A DNA stretch of 64,000 nt, from positions 1,612,001 through 1,676,000 of the forward strand of contig OZ241847.1 of the NCBI GenBank assembly GCA_965202915.1. Reading direction: 5' to 3'. Position numbers and translations under genes: made by a program. Below the pieces are notes generated by a model. The model was not told the origin of the DNA, made no database searches, and saw nothing but the letters and a program-made list of their open reading frames with translations. Positions 53,238 to 62,220 of this stretch are shown in pieces (within the stretch, counting starts at the first letter, position 1; the number at the start of each line of letters is the position of its first letter). The DNA comes from G965202915 sp965202915. Its GTDB lineage: Bacteria; Pseudomonadota; Gammaproteobacteria; Eutrophobiales; Eutrophobiaceae.

Positions 53238-53288
53238 CAGGAGTCGGGGTCTCCCGACCCCGATACAACCCACACCCGACACGCCGGA
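53238..53288. repeat. Modular repeat cluster 5 at phage junction
   Basis: Hairpin TCGGGGTC/GACCCCGA immediately after the stop codon, then ATACAACCCACACCCGACACGCCGGA. The unit is cut at the linker, and the next base begins phage-related coding sequence. Confidence 0.85.
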
Positions 53289-54191
53289 CGCTATCAGCGC
53301 CAAATCGATAACGCCGATGACCGTCCCTACTGGGAATATATCGCCATCCAGGATGCCGCAACCCGCCACTCACATCTGGTGCTTCACAGTAAAATATTCC
53401 ATTACGATGACCCCATCTGGGACACCATCTATCCACCCAACGGCTTTAACTGCCGATGCCACGTCCGTGCCCTCACCAACGGCCAGGCTGCCGCCAAGGC
53501 CATCATCAAGGATACAACCAGCGAAACCGTGCAGCAGGAAGTCGGCATCGATAAACGCACTGGTGAAGTCTTGAGCCGCCCGGGTGCCCGTGTCTCCTGG
53601 CATGACAAAAAAGGCAGGCGACACTCCTTTCAGCCTGATCCGGGCTGGTCCTACAACCCCGGCAAGCACACGCTGCCACCGGCTGACCCGGGAAACGCGA
53701 AAGCGGTGTCAGGACAACCCACTTGGCGCGATTACCGCCGTCCGAAATCACTGCCGCAGGCAAAGACGCCAGCGCTACTGCCAGCACAAAAAACTACAGC
53801 CGCAGCGCGCAACGCAGTTTATACGGCGCTCGGATTGACCGCTGCGGTCCAGAGCCTCTTCATCGATACCCCTGTCGATAAAGTATTACTAGACCGTAAC
53901 AAAGTGGCACACATAACCCGCAAGCACGAGCACCACAGAGAGCGGTACGCCAACCGGGTCATACCAAATTTGCAAGAACCGAATGAAATCTGGATGACCT
54001 ATTACGATAATGGAGAATTCAGGAAACATTACCTCAAAAGCTGGGATGATAATAAAGGCACGTTGAGCATTATCACAGAGTCGCGTGACGGCAGCCTGCT
54101 TTACAACTTCGTACCCCGATCACACATCAATAGCAGGCGCCTTGGAGTTCTGTTATACAAACAACAAGAGAAAGGACGAGGGGGGCGGTGA
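53286..54191 (+). pseudogene. Mu gpF-like head morphogenesis protein fused to PBECR-type nuclease domain, 5' truncated
   Basis: The open frame has no proper start and emerges from the repeat. RYQRQIDNADDRPYWEYIAI, QDAATRHSHLVLHSKIFHYDDPIWDTIYPPNGFNCRCHVRAL is the C-terminal part of the Mu gpF/SPP1 gp7-like head morphogenesis family, with its HxxH... and CRC cluster. A linker follows (to about 53850), and then VDKVLLDRNKVAHITRKHEHHRERYANRV, EPNEIWMTYYDNGEFRKHYLKS, which resembles the PBECR toxin-nuclease domains attached to such phage proteins. An internal GTG (53379) could start a shorter product containing the nuclease part. The N-terminal two thirds of the phage protein are missing. Confidence 0.68.
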
Positions 54192-54328
54192 CGATCCGAA
54201 TGCAACGCCTATCGAGTGGGCGCCCACCACAATCATTACCCGCTTCATAAGATCCCGACAATCCTGGCTGGCAAGAGGACACCTAACCCCTCGTACTATA
54301 ACTATAGCAAACCACACGGAGAAATTCA

Positions 54329-54838
54329 ATGAAAATTATCGTCCAATACGAGGACAACGAGGTACTTACTGCCTTGAACCGCTTGCTTGCCGCCGGGCGC
54401 AATTTAAACCCTCTTATGAAGATTATCGCCAGTCACTTGGAAGATACCATCGAGGAAGCCTTCAAGACCGAGACATCACCCGAAGGCAAAAAATGGCAAG
54501 CCCTCAGCGAGGTTACCAAGGATCATCGCGCCAAACAGAAAAAACGGACGGGTGAAATTCTCCAACTCAGTGGCGAACTCGCCCGCAGCATCGTATCCCG
54601 CCACGACGCCACCAGTGCTATCGCTGGCACCAACATCAAATACGCCACCACCCACCAATTTGGCGCTAAAAAGGGCGAGTTTGGCAGATTCTCAATAATC
54701 AAAACGCGGCAAGTAGTACCTATTCCCTGGGGTGATATTCCAGCCCGGCCGTTTCTCGGTGTCTCCAAACAAACCCGGGTACAAATCAACAACGCGGTCC
54801 GCCGCCACATCAAAACTGCTTTTTCACCTCATGGATAA
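54329..54838 (+). CDS. Phage virion morphogenesis protein (Mu gpG-like)
   Basis: 169 residues: an N-terminal helix ALNRLLAAGRNLNPLMKIIASHLEDTIEEAF, then GKKWQALSEVTK, LQLSGELARSIV, YATTHQFGAKKG and PARPFLGVS, the pattern of the phage virion morphogenesis (tail completion) family. It normally follows the gpF-like gene in Mu-like prophages, so this is a two-gene prophage remnant. The gap 54192-54328 and the AT-rich 54839-55080 show no gene. Confidence 0.8.
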   Translation: MKIIVQYEDNEVLTALNRLLAAGRNLNPLMKIIASHLEDTIEEAFKTETSPEGKKWQALSEVTKDHRAKQKKRTGEILQLSGELARSIVSRHDATSAIAGTNIKYATTHQFGAKKGEFGRFSIIKTRQVVPIPWGDIPARPFLGVSKQTRVQINNAVRRHIKTAFSPHG

Positions 54839-55080
54839 GAACTAGCTCTCTTGCCAAGTTTTAATCATAATTTACCGCCCTGATCAACAACGATTAAAAC
54901 TCGATTAAAAAACGATTATTATAACCATTATTCCACTAATTTTTCATCAATAATCGGTTAAAAAGTACAATTTCAAATGTTAATTCCCTCTATTTTTCAA
55001 TCCAAGAAACCATCAACGATTCAAAAACTTACCCCCCACACGCCCCTAACTGCAAATTCCCATTCTAAACATCCCCCTAC

Positions 55081-56103
55081 ATTGACGGCCTGTCGGTGCT
55101 TGTGACGTTGGATTTGGGTGGCAACGCCTTCACCACGCTACCCGCCGGTGTCTTTGACGGCCTGTCGGCGCTTGAGGATTTGCGTTTGAATGACAGCGCC
55201 TTCACCACTCTGCCCGCTGATGTCTTTGACGGCCTGTCGGCGCTTGAGACCTTGGATTTGATTAGAAACGACTTCACCACTCTGCCCGACGGCGTGTTTG
55301 ACGACGTGCTGGACACCTTGGGCGCCATAGGCGAAGACTCGATCGCGAGCTTCCGTGTTGACGACACCGTCCGCAACGCCCATTTTGTCTGCTCGCGGGC
55401 GGACGCCGATGCCATTGTAGCCGCCACCGCCGGTGTGACCGACTGCCTGCGGATCACCACCGCGCAACTCGTCGCCGCTCTCTCGAATGCCGGCCTGAGT
55501 ACGCTGACGATTTCCCAAGGCACACTGACGCCGGTGTTTGATCCCGCCACCTTCACTTACAGTGCCATGGTGCCCAATACCGTGACCACCCTCACCCTCA
55601 CCCCCACGGCCGCCGGCAGTGGCGCAACCGTAGCCGTGACAGTGAACGCGGGAGCGGCGATCCCCAACCTCCCATTCACCGCCGCCCTCAACGTCGGCGC
55701 CAACGACATAGCAATCGTCGTTACCGCCGCGAACCCCATCACGCAGACCTACAGACTGACCGTAACCCGCGCCCTTCCGCTGGACCTGAATCAAGACCAG
55801 ACCGTCAACGCCCAGGATGCCCAGATCCTGTATTATCTCTCGCTGACGCCCCGGCCCGACAACCTGCTGAACACACTGCTGGGGAACGCCGAAAATATTG
55901 CCGCACTGGAGGCCGGAGCCGATGCCCTGGCGGGCGCAAACCGGTTCGACCTGGTCGGTAATGATGGCCTGAACCAGAATGACTGGCGGCTGCTGTACTA
56001 TGCCCTGCGGTTTGAGGATGAGCTGAGTGCCAGCCCGGCACTGCAAGATGCGCTGGGGGTGACGGAGGCGACTCTGCGTGCCGTGCGGTTGCTTATTGAA
56101 TGA
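55081..56103 (+). pseudogene. 5'-truncated LRR protein with cadherin-like and dockerin-like domains
   Basis: The reading frame starts abruptly inside a leucine-rich repeat (IDGLSVLVTLDLGGN) with a stop codon just upstream and no signal peptide. About three repeats (LETLDLIRNDFTTLPDGVF) are followed by a linker shared with the metalloprotease gene (DDVLDTLG, FRVDDTVRNAHFVCSR), a cadherin-like beta-sandwich (LTISQGTLTPVFDPATFTYS...), and the same dockerin-like C-terminus LNQDQTVNAQDAQILYYL. It is probably the 3' part of a secreted-protein gene cut by rearrangement. The stop is followed by modular-repeat hairpins. Confidence 0.75.
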
Positions 56104-56775
56104 CAGGAGTCGGGGTCTCCCGACCCCGATAAAACACACAATCGGCACGCCGGATTCTCTGTACAGGAGTCGGGGTCTCCCGACCCCGATAAAACACACA
56201 ATCGGCACGCCGGATTCCCTGTACAGGATGACGGGTTTTCAACCCGTAGGCGGGTTTGGAAACCCACCCTCCTGTTTAAAACACACAATCGGCACGCCGG
56301 ATTCTCTGTACAGGAGGACGGGTTTCCAAACCCGTCATAAATCATTCAACTTTTAATGTGTTTTTTTTTATAGGAGTCGGGGTCTCCCGACCCCGATAAA
56401 ACACACACTCGGCACGCCGGATTCTCTGTACAGGAGGACGGGTTTTCAACCCGTAGGCGGGTTTGGAAACCCACCCTCCTGTTTAAAACACACACCCGGC
56501 ACGCCGGATTCCCTGAGCAACCGGGGTTTTCCAATCCGTCTTAAATCATTCAACTTTTAATGTGTTTTTTTTTAGGCGGGTTTGGAAACCCACCCTCCTG
56601 TTTAAAACACACACCCGGCGCGTCGGATTCTCTGAGCGACCGGTATTTCTGGACTGCATCGGGGCTTTTAAATATAATGAAACAAGAGGTGGACGGGTTT
56701 TCAAATCCGTCTTTAATCATTCAACTTTTAATGTGTTTTTTTTAGGCGGGTTTGGAAACCCACCCTCCTGTGGGA
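56104..56775. repeat. Modular palindromic repeat cluster 6
   Basis: About 670 bases built almost wholly of repeat modules. Hairpin TCGGGGTC/GACCCCGA occurs at about 56107, 56167 and 56374. Full composite elements lie at 56225-56273 and 56432-56480. Half elements lie near 56312, 56574 and 56745. Linkers with CACACACTCGGCACGCCGG and TTTTAATGTGTTTTTTTT recur. There is no gene. The last half element sits next to the tkt ribosome-binding site (GGGAG). Confidence 0.9.
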
Positions 56776-56785
56776 GCAATATATA

Positions 56786-58780
56786 GTGTTATCCAGGCGT
56801 GAACTTGCTAATGCGATACGAGTGTTGAGTATGGATGCGGTGCAGAATAGTAATTCCGGGCATCCGGGGGCGCCTATGGGTATGGCGGATTTTGCCGAGG
56901 TCCTGTGGAATGATTTTATTCGGCATAATCCGGGTAACCCGGATTGGTATAATCGCGACCGGTTTGTGATGTCGAATGGTCATGGTTCCATGTTGTTGTA
57001 TTCCATCCTGCATCTGTGCGGTTATGATATTTCCATGGATGAGATAAAAAATTTCCGGCAACTGCATTCAAAGACGCCCGGCCATCCCGAATATGGCGAT
57101 GCGCCCGGTGTGGAGGCGACCACCGGGCCGCTGGGACAGGGGCTGGCGAATGCGGTGGGTATGGCGGTCGCCGAGCGGGCGCTGGCGGTGCGTTTTAATC
57201 GCGATCGGTTCAATGTGATCGACCATCATACGTATTTTACGGTTGGCGACGGCTGCCTGATGGAGGGTATTTCGCATGAGGCCTGTTCATTGGCGGGCAC
57301 GTTCAAACTCGGCAAATTGATCGGATTGTTTGACAGTAACCGGATCTCGATAGACGGCGACGTCAGGGGCTGGTTCACCGAGGACACGGCGCAGCGTTTT
57401 CAGGCGTATGGCTGGCAGGTGATCGATGCGGTGGACGGCCATGATCCGGAGCAGATTAAAACCGCTATCGCTGCGGCGATAGCGGAACGCGAGCGGCCCA
57501 GCCTGATCTGTTGCAATACCATTATTGGCCTGGGTTCGCCAAATAAACAGGATACCGCGGCCAGCCACGGCGCGCCTCTGGGTGAGGCCGAGGTGGAATT
57601 GGTGCGACGATCCCTGGGTTGGGATTTCGGGCCGTTTGAAATGCCCGCGGAATATTACCGGGGATGGGACGCCAGACAAAAGGGCGGACGGCTTGAGGAC
57701 GATTGGAATGATTTATTCTGCGAGTATGAACGGGCACACCCGCGGGAGGCCGCCGAATTTCGGCGACGCATGCGGGCAAAACTGCCGGCAGCCTGGCCGG
57801 AAGCCGCGAGTGCGTATATCGACCAGGTAAAACCTGAAAATATCGCCTCCCGCAAGGGTTCTCAAAATGCCTTAAATGCTTATGCCCCGGTGTTGCCTGA
57901 GCTGATCGGCGGTTCGGCGGATCTCACCGGTTCCAATCTGACCCGCGTCGACGGGTCCCGCACGCTGTCGGCGGATCGCCCCGACGGCAATTATATCTAT
58001 TACGGCGTGCGGGAGTTTGCAATGGTGGCGATCAACAATGGCATCGCCCTGCACGGCGGCTTTATTCCCTACGGCGGTACGTTTTTAATTTTTTCCGAAT
58101 ACGCCCGCAATGCGATCCGGATGGCGGCACTGATGGAACTGCGTACTATCTTTGTGCTGACCCATGATTCCATCGGTCTCGGCGAGGACGGCCCCACCCA
58201 TCAGGCGGTTGAACAGGCGGCGACGCTGCGCCTGATCCCCGGACTGTCGGTGTGGCGCCCCTGTGATGGTACGGAAACCGCGGTGGCCTGGCGGCTGGCG
58301 ATAGAACGCCTCAACGGCCCCACTGCGTTATTATTATCGCGCCAGACCCTGCCCCATATTCCCAGAAGCGGGCAACAGGTGGAGCGTATTCAATATGGTG
58401 CGTATGCCCTCACTCAGGTTGATATTGAGCCGGAATTAATTATTATTGCAACGGGTTCGGAAGTCGGTCTGGCCTATAATGTGGCCGTCAAACTCGGCGA
58501 GCAGGGTAAAAAGGTGCGGGCGGTGTCGATGCCGTCCACCGACGTGTTTGATCGACAACCGCGGGAGTACCGGGATTCGGTGTTAACGCCCGGCTGTAAA
58601 AAGCGTATTGCGATAGAAGCGGGGGTAAGCGATTACTGGAGAAAATACGTAGGCCTGGATGGGGCGGTGATCGGGCTGGACGGCTTTGGTCGGTCGGCGC
58701 CGGGGGATGAGGTGTATCGCTATTTCGGCATTACCGAGGAATGCCTGACGGCGCTGGCGGTGGACGTTCTCGATTCATAA
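56786..58780 (+). CDS. tkt: Transketolase
   Basis: 664 residues, GTG start with GGGAG nine bases upstream. NSGHPGAPMGMADFAEVLW, the thiamine-diphosphate site GDGCLMEGISHEACSLAGTFKLGKLIGLFDSN and THDSIGLGEDGPTHQ are diagnostic. It works in the pentose phosphate or Calvin cycle. First of tkt-gap-pgk-fba, an arrangement frequent in chemolithotrophs and methylotrophs, though no Calvin-specific gene is in the window. Confidence 0.96.
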   Translation: MLSRRELANAIRVLSMDAVQNSNSGHPGAPMGMADFAEVLWNDFIRHNPGNPDWYNRDRFVMSNGHGSMLLYSILHLCGYDISMDEIKNFRQLHSKTPGHPEYGDAPGVEATTGPLGQGLANAVGMAVAERALAVRFNRDRFNVIDHHTYFTVGDGCLMEGISHEACSLAGTFKLGKLIGLFDSNRISIDGDVRGWFTEDTAQRFQAYGWQVIDAVDGHDPEQIKTAIAAAIAERERPSLICCNTIIGLGSPNKQDTAASHGAPLGEAEVELVRRSLGWDFGPFEMPAEYYRGWDARQKGGRLEDDWNDLFCEYERAHPREAAEFRRRMRAKLPAAWPEAASAYIDQVKPENIASRKGSQNALNAYAPVLPELIGGSADLTGSNLTRVDGSRTLSADRPDGNYIYYGVREFAMVAINNGIALHGGFIPYGGTFLIFSEYARNAIRMAALMELRTIFVLTHDSIGLGEDGPTHQAVEQAATLRLIPGLSVWRPCDGTETAVAWRLAIERLNGPTALLLSRQTLPHIPRSGQQVERIQYGAYALTQVDIEPELIIIATGSEVGLAYNVAVKLGEQGKKVRAVSMPSTDVFDRQPREYRDSVLTPGCKKRIAIEAGVSDYWRKYVGLDGAVIGLDGFGRSAPGDEVYRYFGITEECLTALAVDVLDS

Positions 58781-58795
58781 ACGGGGTATAAAAAC

Positions 58796-59809
58796 ATGGC
58801 AATTAGAGTGGGAATAAACGGATACGGCAGAATTGGCCGCAATATATTGCGCGCCGCCTATGAGTCCGGGCGCGATAAAGAGATTCAAATTGTGGCCATC
58901 AATGATCTGGGCGACGCCGGCAGCAACGCCCATCTGACCCGTTATGACACCGCCCACGGCAAATTTCCCGGCAGCGTCGAGACCGAACGCGATTGGATGA
59001 TCGTCAATGGCGACCGGATAAAGGTGTTGTCTGAGCGGGATCCGGCGCGCCTGCCCTGGGGTGAACTGGAGGTCGATATCGTCTATGAATCCACCGGTTT
59101 GTTTGTCACCGGGGAAAAGGCCGGCGCCCACTTACAAGGCGGGGCAAAGAAGGTGATCATCTCGGCGCCCGGGGGCGAAGACGTGGATGCGACCATCGTC
59201 TATGGCGTCAATCATCACCTCCTGAAGGCCTCCGACCGGGTGATTTCAAATGCCTCGTGTACGACCAACTGTCTGGCGCCGGTGGTGCAGGTCATCGACG
59301 AACACGTTGGGCTTGTGAGCGGTATTATGACAACGGTGCACGCCTATACCAATGATCAGGTGCTCAGCGACGTCTATCATCCCGATCTGCGGCGCGCCCG
59401 CTCGGCCACCATGTCGATGATCCCGACCAAAACCGGCGCCGCCAGGGCCGTGGGCCTGGTACTGCCGCAACTCAAGGGCAAACTCAATGGTTACGCCATA
59501 CGGGTGCCGACCCTTAATGTTTCGGTTATCGATCTCAGTCTGATCGCCGCCAGAGAAACCAGTGTCCGCGAAATTAATGCCCTTATGCGGGACGCCGCCG
59601 ACGGCCGCTTGAAGGGGGTGCTGGCCTATAATGCGGAACCGTTGGTGTCGATAGATTTTAATCACCACCCGGCGTCTGCGATCCATGATGCGCCATTAAC
59701 CCAGGTTATCGACGGTACCCTGGTGAAGGTGGTCGCCTGGTATGATAATGAATGGGGGTTCTCAAATAGAATGCTGGACGTGGCGGTGGCGCTGATGCGG
59801 GCCGGCTGA
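58796..59809 (+). CDS. gap: Glyceraldehyde-3-phosphate dehydrogenase
   Basis: 337 residues. GINGYGRIGRNILRA binds NAD and SNASCTTNCLAPVVQVIDE carries the catalytic cysteine; WYDNEWGFSNRMLD closes the protein. It follows tkt by 15 bases. Confidence 0.96.
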   Translation: MAIRVGINGYGRIGRNILRAAYESGRDKEIQIVAINDLGDAGSNAHLTRYDTAHGKFPGSVETERDWMIVNGDRIKVLSERDPARLPWGELEVDIVYESTGLFVTGEKAGAHLQGGAKKVIISAPGGEDVDATIVYGVNHHLLKASDRVISNASCTTNCLAPVVQVIDEHVGLVSGIMTTVHAYTNDQVLSDVYHPDLRRARSATMSMIPTKTGAARAVGLVLPQLKGKLNGYAIRVPTLNVSVIDLSLIAARETSVREINALMRDAADGRLKGVLAYNAEPLVSIDFNHHPASAIHDAPLTQVIDGTLVKVVAWYDNEWGFSNRMLDVAVALMRAG

Positions 59810-59818
59810 GCAGTAACC

Positions 59819-61033
59819 GTGTCTATACTGGTAAAAATTGCCGATCTGGATCTGAATAATAAAACGGTACTCATCCGGGAAGATTATAATGTGCCGCTCA
59901 GAGACGGTCGGGTTGCGGACGATACCCGCATCGTCGCCAGCCTGCCGACCCTGCGGGAGATCGGCGCCGCCGAAAACGTGAAGATCATTATCGTCGCCCA
60001 CCTGGGGCGTCCGATAGAGGGTGAATATGATGCGGCCTTTTCATTGCGCCCGGTTGCGGAGTGTCTGTCGCAACACCTGGGCGAGCCCATCCCACTGCTT
60101 AAAAACTGGATCGATGGCGTTGATTTTGGCGGTCATAAGCTGGTGCTGTGTGAAAACGTCCGCTTTGAGCGGGGCGAGAAAGATAATGAAGATGCGCTGG
60201 CCCGAAAAATGGCGGCACTGTGCAATATTTACGTGAACGATGCGTTTGCCACCGCCCACCGGGTTCAGGCTTCCACTTACGGGGTCGCCAAATATACCGC
60301 GATGGCCTGCGCCGGACCGTTATTGATCTCCGAACTCAAGGCCCTGTCCAAGGGGATCAAAGACCCTGAGCGGCCGTTGGTGGCGGTCGTCGGCGGGGCC
60401 AAGATCTCCACCAAACTGGTATTGCTGGAATCACTGGTGAATATTGCCGATCAACTGATCGTAGGCGGGGGCATAGCCAATACCCTGCTCCGGGCCGCGG
60501 GGTATCATATCGGTCGCTCACTGTATGAAGCCGATCTGGTTGGGGTCGCGGAAAAGATACTGCAACGGGCTGAAACCAGGCAATGCGCGATACCCCTGCC
60601 GGTGGACGTGGTCTGTGCAAAGGAGTGCAATGAGTCCGCCGGCGCCGAGGTAAAGCCGATAGCGGCGGTCGCCGATGATGATTTGATCCTGGACGTGGGC
60701 CCTGAAACCACCGCCACCCTGGTTGATTCCCTGGCGGGCGCCAATACCATCGTATGGAACGGGCCCCTGGGGGCGTTTGAATTTGATCAATTCGGTCAGA
60801 GTACCGGCGCGATAGCCGCCGCGATAGCCGCCAGTCCGGCGTATTCGATAGCCGGCGGCGGGGACACGCTGGCGGCGGTGACAAAATACGGCGTCACCGC
60901 CGGGATTGATTATATCTCCACCGGCGGCGGGGCATTTCTGGAATTTCTGGCGGGACAAAAATTACCGGCGATAGCGATGCTGGAGGAAGCCACCCGCGCC
61001 TGGGTGGCGATGGAGCACGGCCGGGAACTGTAA
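59819..61033 (+). CDS. pgk: Phosphoglycerate kinase
   Basis: 404 residues, GTG start. LIREDYNVPLRDGRV replaces the commoner RVDFNVP; AHLGRP, VVGGAKISTKLVLLESL and the C-terminal GGGDTLAAVTKYG and STGGGAFLEFLAG motifs are intact. It interconverts 1,3-bisphosphoglycerate and 3-phosphoglycerate. Confidence 0.95.
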   Translation: MSILVKIADLDLNNKTVLIREDYNVPLRDGRVADDTRIVASLPTLREIGAAENVKIIIVAHLGRPIEGEYDAAFSLRPVAECLSQHLGEPIPLLKNWIDGVDFGGHKLVLCENVRFERGEKDNEDALARKMAALCNIYVNDAFATAHRVQASTYGVAKYTAMACAGPLLISELKALSKGIKDPERPLVAVVGGAKISTKLVLLESLVNIADQLIVGGGIANTLLRAAGYHIGRSLYEADLVGVAEKILQRAETRQCAIPLPVDVVCAKECNESAGAEVKPIAAVADDDLILDVGPETTATLVDSLAGANTIVWNGPLGAFEFDQFGQSTGAIAAAIAASPAYSIAGGGDTLAAVTKYGVTAGIDYISTGGGAFLEFLAGQKLPAIAMLEEATRAWVAMEHGREL

Positions 61034-61118
61034 GCGGCGATGATCGGCGGGGCCTGGCGTTGCCGGCAAAGTCCCAGGCATTCATTATAATATTCAAACT
61101 AACAACGCGGGGAGAGCT

Positions 61119-62144
61119 ATGACGATACGACAACAACTGCAGGAGACGGCGGCGGCGCTGGTTGCCCGGGGCAAGGGCATACTCGCGATAGACGAAAGCA
61201 CGCCCACGATAAAGAAACGGTTTGATGCCATCGACGTCGAATCCACCGAGCAAAATCGCAGGAGCTATCGGGATCTGCTGATCACCAACCACGGCGACGC
61301 CGAATATATCAGCGGCATGATTCTGTATGACGAAACCATCCGCCAGGCCGCCGCCGACGGCACGCCCTTCCCACGGGTATTGATGAACAAAAACATTATG
61401 CCCGGCATTAAAGTCGACAAGGGCGCAAAAGAGCTGGCCCTGCACCCGGATGAAAAGGTAACCGAAGGACTGGATGGACTGGCCGACCGATTGGCCGAAT
61501 ACAACGCCCTCGGCGCGAAATTTGCCAAATGGCGCGCGGTGATCACGATAGGGGACAAGCTCCCCAGCCCGGCCTGCATAGACGCCAACGCCCATGCACT
61601 CGCCCGTTACGCCGGCCTGTGCCAGGCGGCCGGGCTGGTGCCGATAGTGGAACCGGAGGTATTGATGGACGCCGACCATACCATCGAGTGCTGTTACGAG
61701 GTGACCGCAAAAACCCTGTCGACCCTGTTTAATACGTTGCGTGGCCAGGGGGTCAGCATTGAACACACCCTGTTAAAAACCAATATGGTGATCGCCGGCA
61801 AACAATGTTCAAAGCAGGCCGGCGTCGACGAGGTGGCCGCGCAAACGGTGCGCTGTTTACGGCAAAACGTACCGGCCGAGTTGCCGGGCATCGTGTTTCT
61901 TTCCGGCGGCCAGACCGCGGTACTTGCGACCGCCCACCTTAATGCAATGAACGCCGCCCATTCCGATCTGCCCTGGCCGTTGAGTTTTTCTTATGGCCGC
62001 GCATTGCAGGAGCCCTGCTTAAAGGTCTGGGGCGGCGACGCGGCAAATATTGCGGCGGCCCAAAAGGCATTATTGCATCGTGAGCGATGCAACAGCCTGG
62101 CCTGTCTGGGGAAATATACGGAGGACGTGGAGCAGGCGGCCTGA
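61119..62144 (+). CDS. Fructose-bisphosphate aldolase, class I
   Basis: 341 residues. GKGILAIDESTPTIKKRFD, IMPGIKVDKG and LLKTNMVIAGKQC (lysine forms the Schiff base; most relatives have LLKPNM) identify the class I enzyme, which needs no metal. It cleaves or forms fructose-1,6-bisphosphate. In this kind of cluster pyk commonly lies between pgk and fba; here only 85 bases separate them. Confidence 0.94.
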   Translation: MTIRQQLQETAAALVARGKGILAIDESTPTIKKRFDAIDVESTEQNRRSYRDLLITNHGDAEYISGMILYDETIRQAAADGTPFPRVLMNKNIMPGIKVDKGAKELALHPDEKVTEGLDGLADRLAEYNALGAKFAKWRAVITIGDKLPSPACIDANAHALARYAGLCQAAGLVPIVEPEVLMDADHTIECCYEVTAKTLSTLFNTLRGQGVSIEHTLLKTNMVIAGKQCSKQAGVDEVAAQTVRCLRQNVPAELPGIVFLSGGQTAVLATAHLNAMNAAHSDLPWPLSFSYGRALQEPCLKVWGGDAANIAAAQKALLHRERCNSLACLGKYTEDVEQAA

Positions 62145-62179
62145 TGCGCTTGTAGTGTACAAACTCTCCGGCGTTGGCC

Positions 62180-62185
62180 TATAAT
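62180..62185 (+). promoter_or_regulatory. Probable -10 element of restriction-modification operon
   Basis: Perfect TATAAT 35 bases before the methyltransferase ATG at 62221. The region 17 bases upstream (GTACAA) is a poor -35 match, so strength is uncertain. Confidence 0.45.
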
Positions 62186-62220
62186 ACAGGCTGTTTCAGA
62201 TGCTGAACAGGGGCAAAATA

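Larger units (their letters stand above)
51807..53288 (+). repeat. 1.1-kb tandem segmental duplication, copy 2 (expanded)
   Basis: Repeats 50681-51739. It includes the three ~113-bp units again (51910-52248), the leader, and the longer coiled-coil gene, and ends exactly at ACACGCCGGA, after which unrelated phage sequence begins. The coding part is about 423 bases longer than copy 1. Confidence 0.9.

Noticed and set aside
51998..53275. 425-residue minus-strand ORF rich in serine, with SMSAFTSAMS-type repeats
   Set aside because: It is the antisense reading of the coiled-coil gene's codon repeats plus non-coding duplication; the plus-strand protein has a recognisable head domain and membrane tail.
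54085..54555. 156-residue plus-strand ORF overlapping the phage genes
   Set aside because: It overlaps most of the gpG-like gene and the end of the gpF-like gene in another frame and has no protein-like pattern.
56104..56775. Repeat cluster considered as a CRISPR array or as several short ORFs with VGFQTRLRVENPS-like peptides
   Set aside because: Spacing is irregular, units are palindromic modules on a mosaic plan, and the ORFs are only translations of the repeats.
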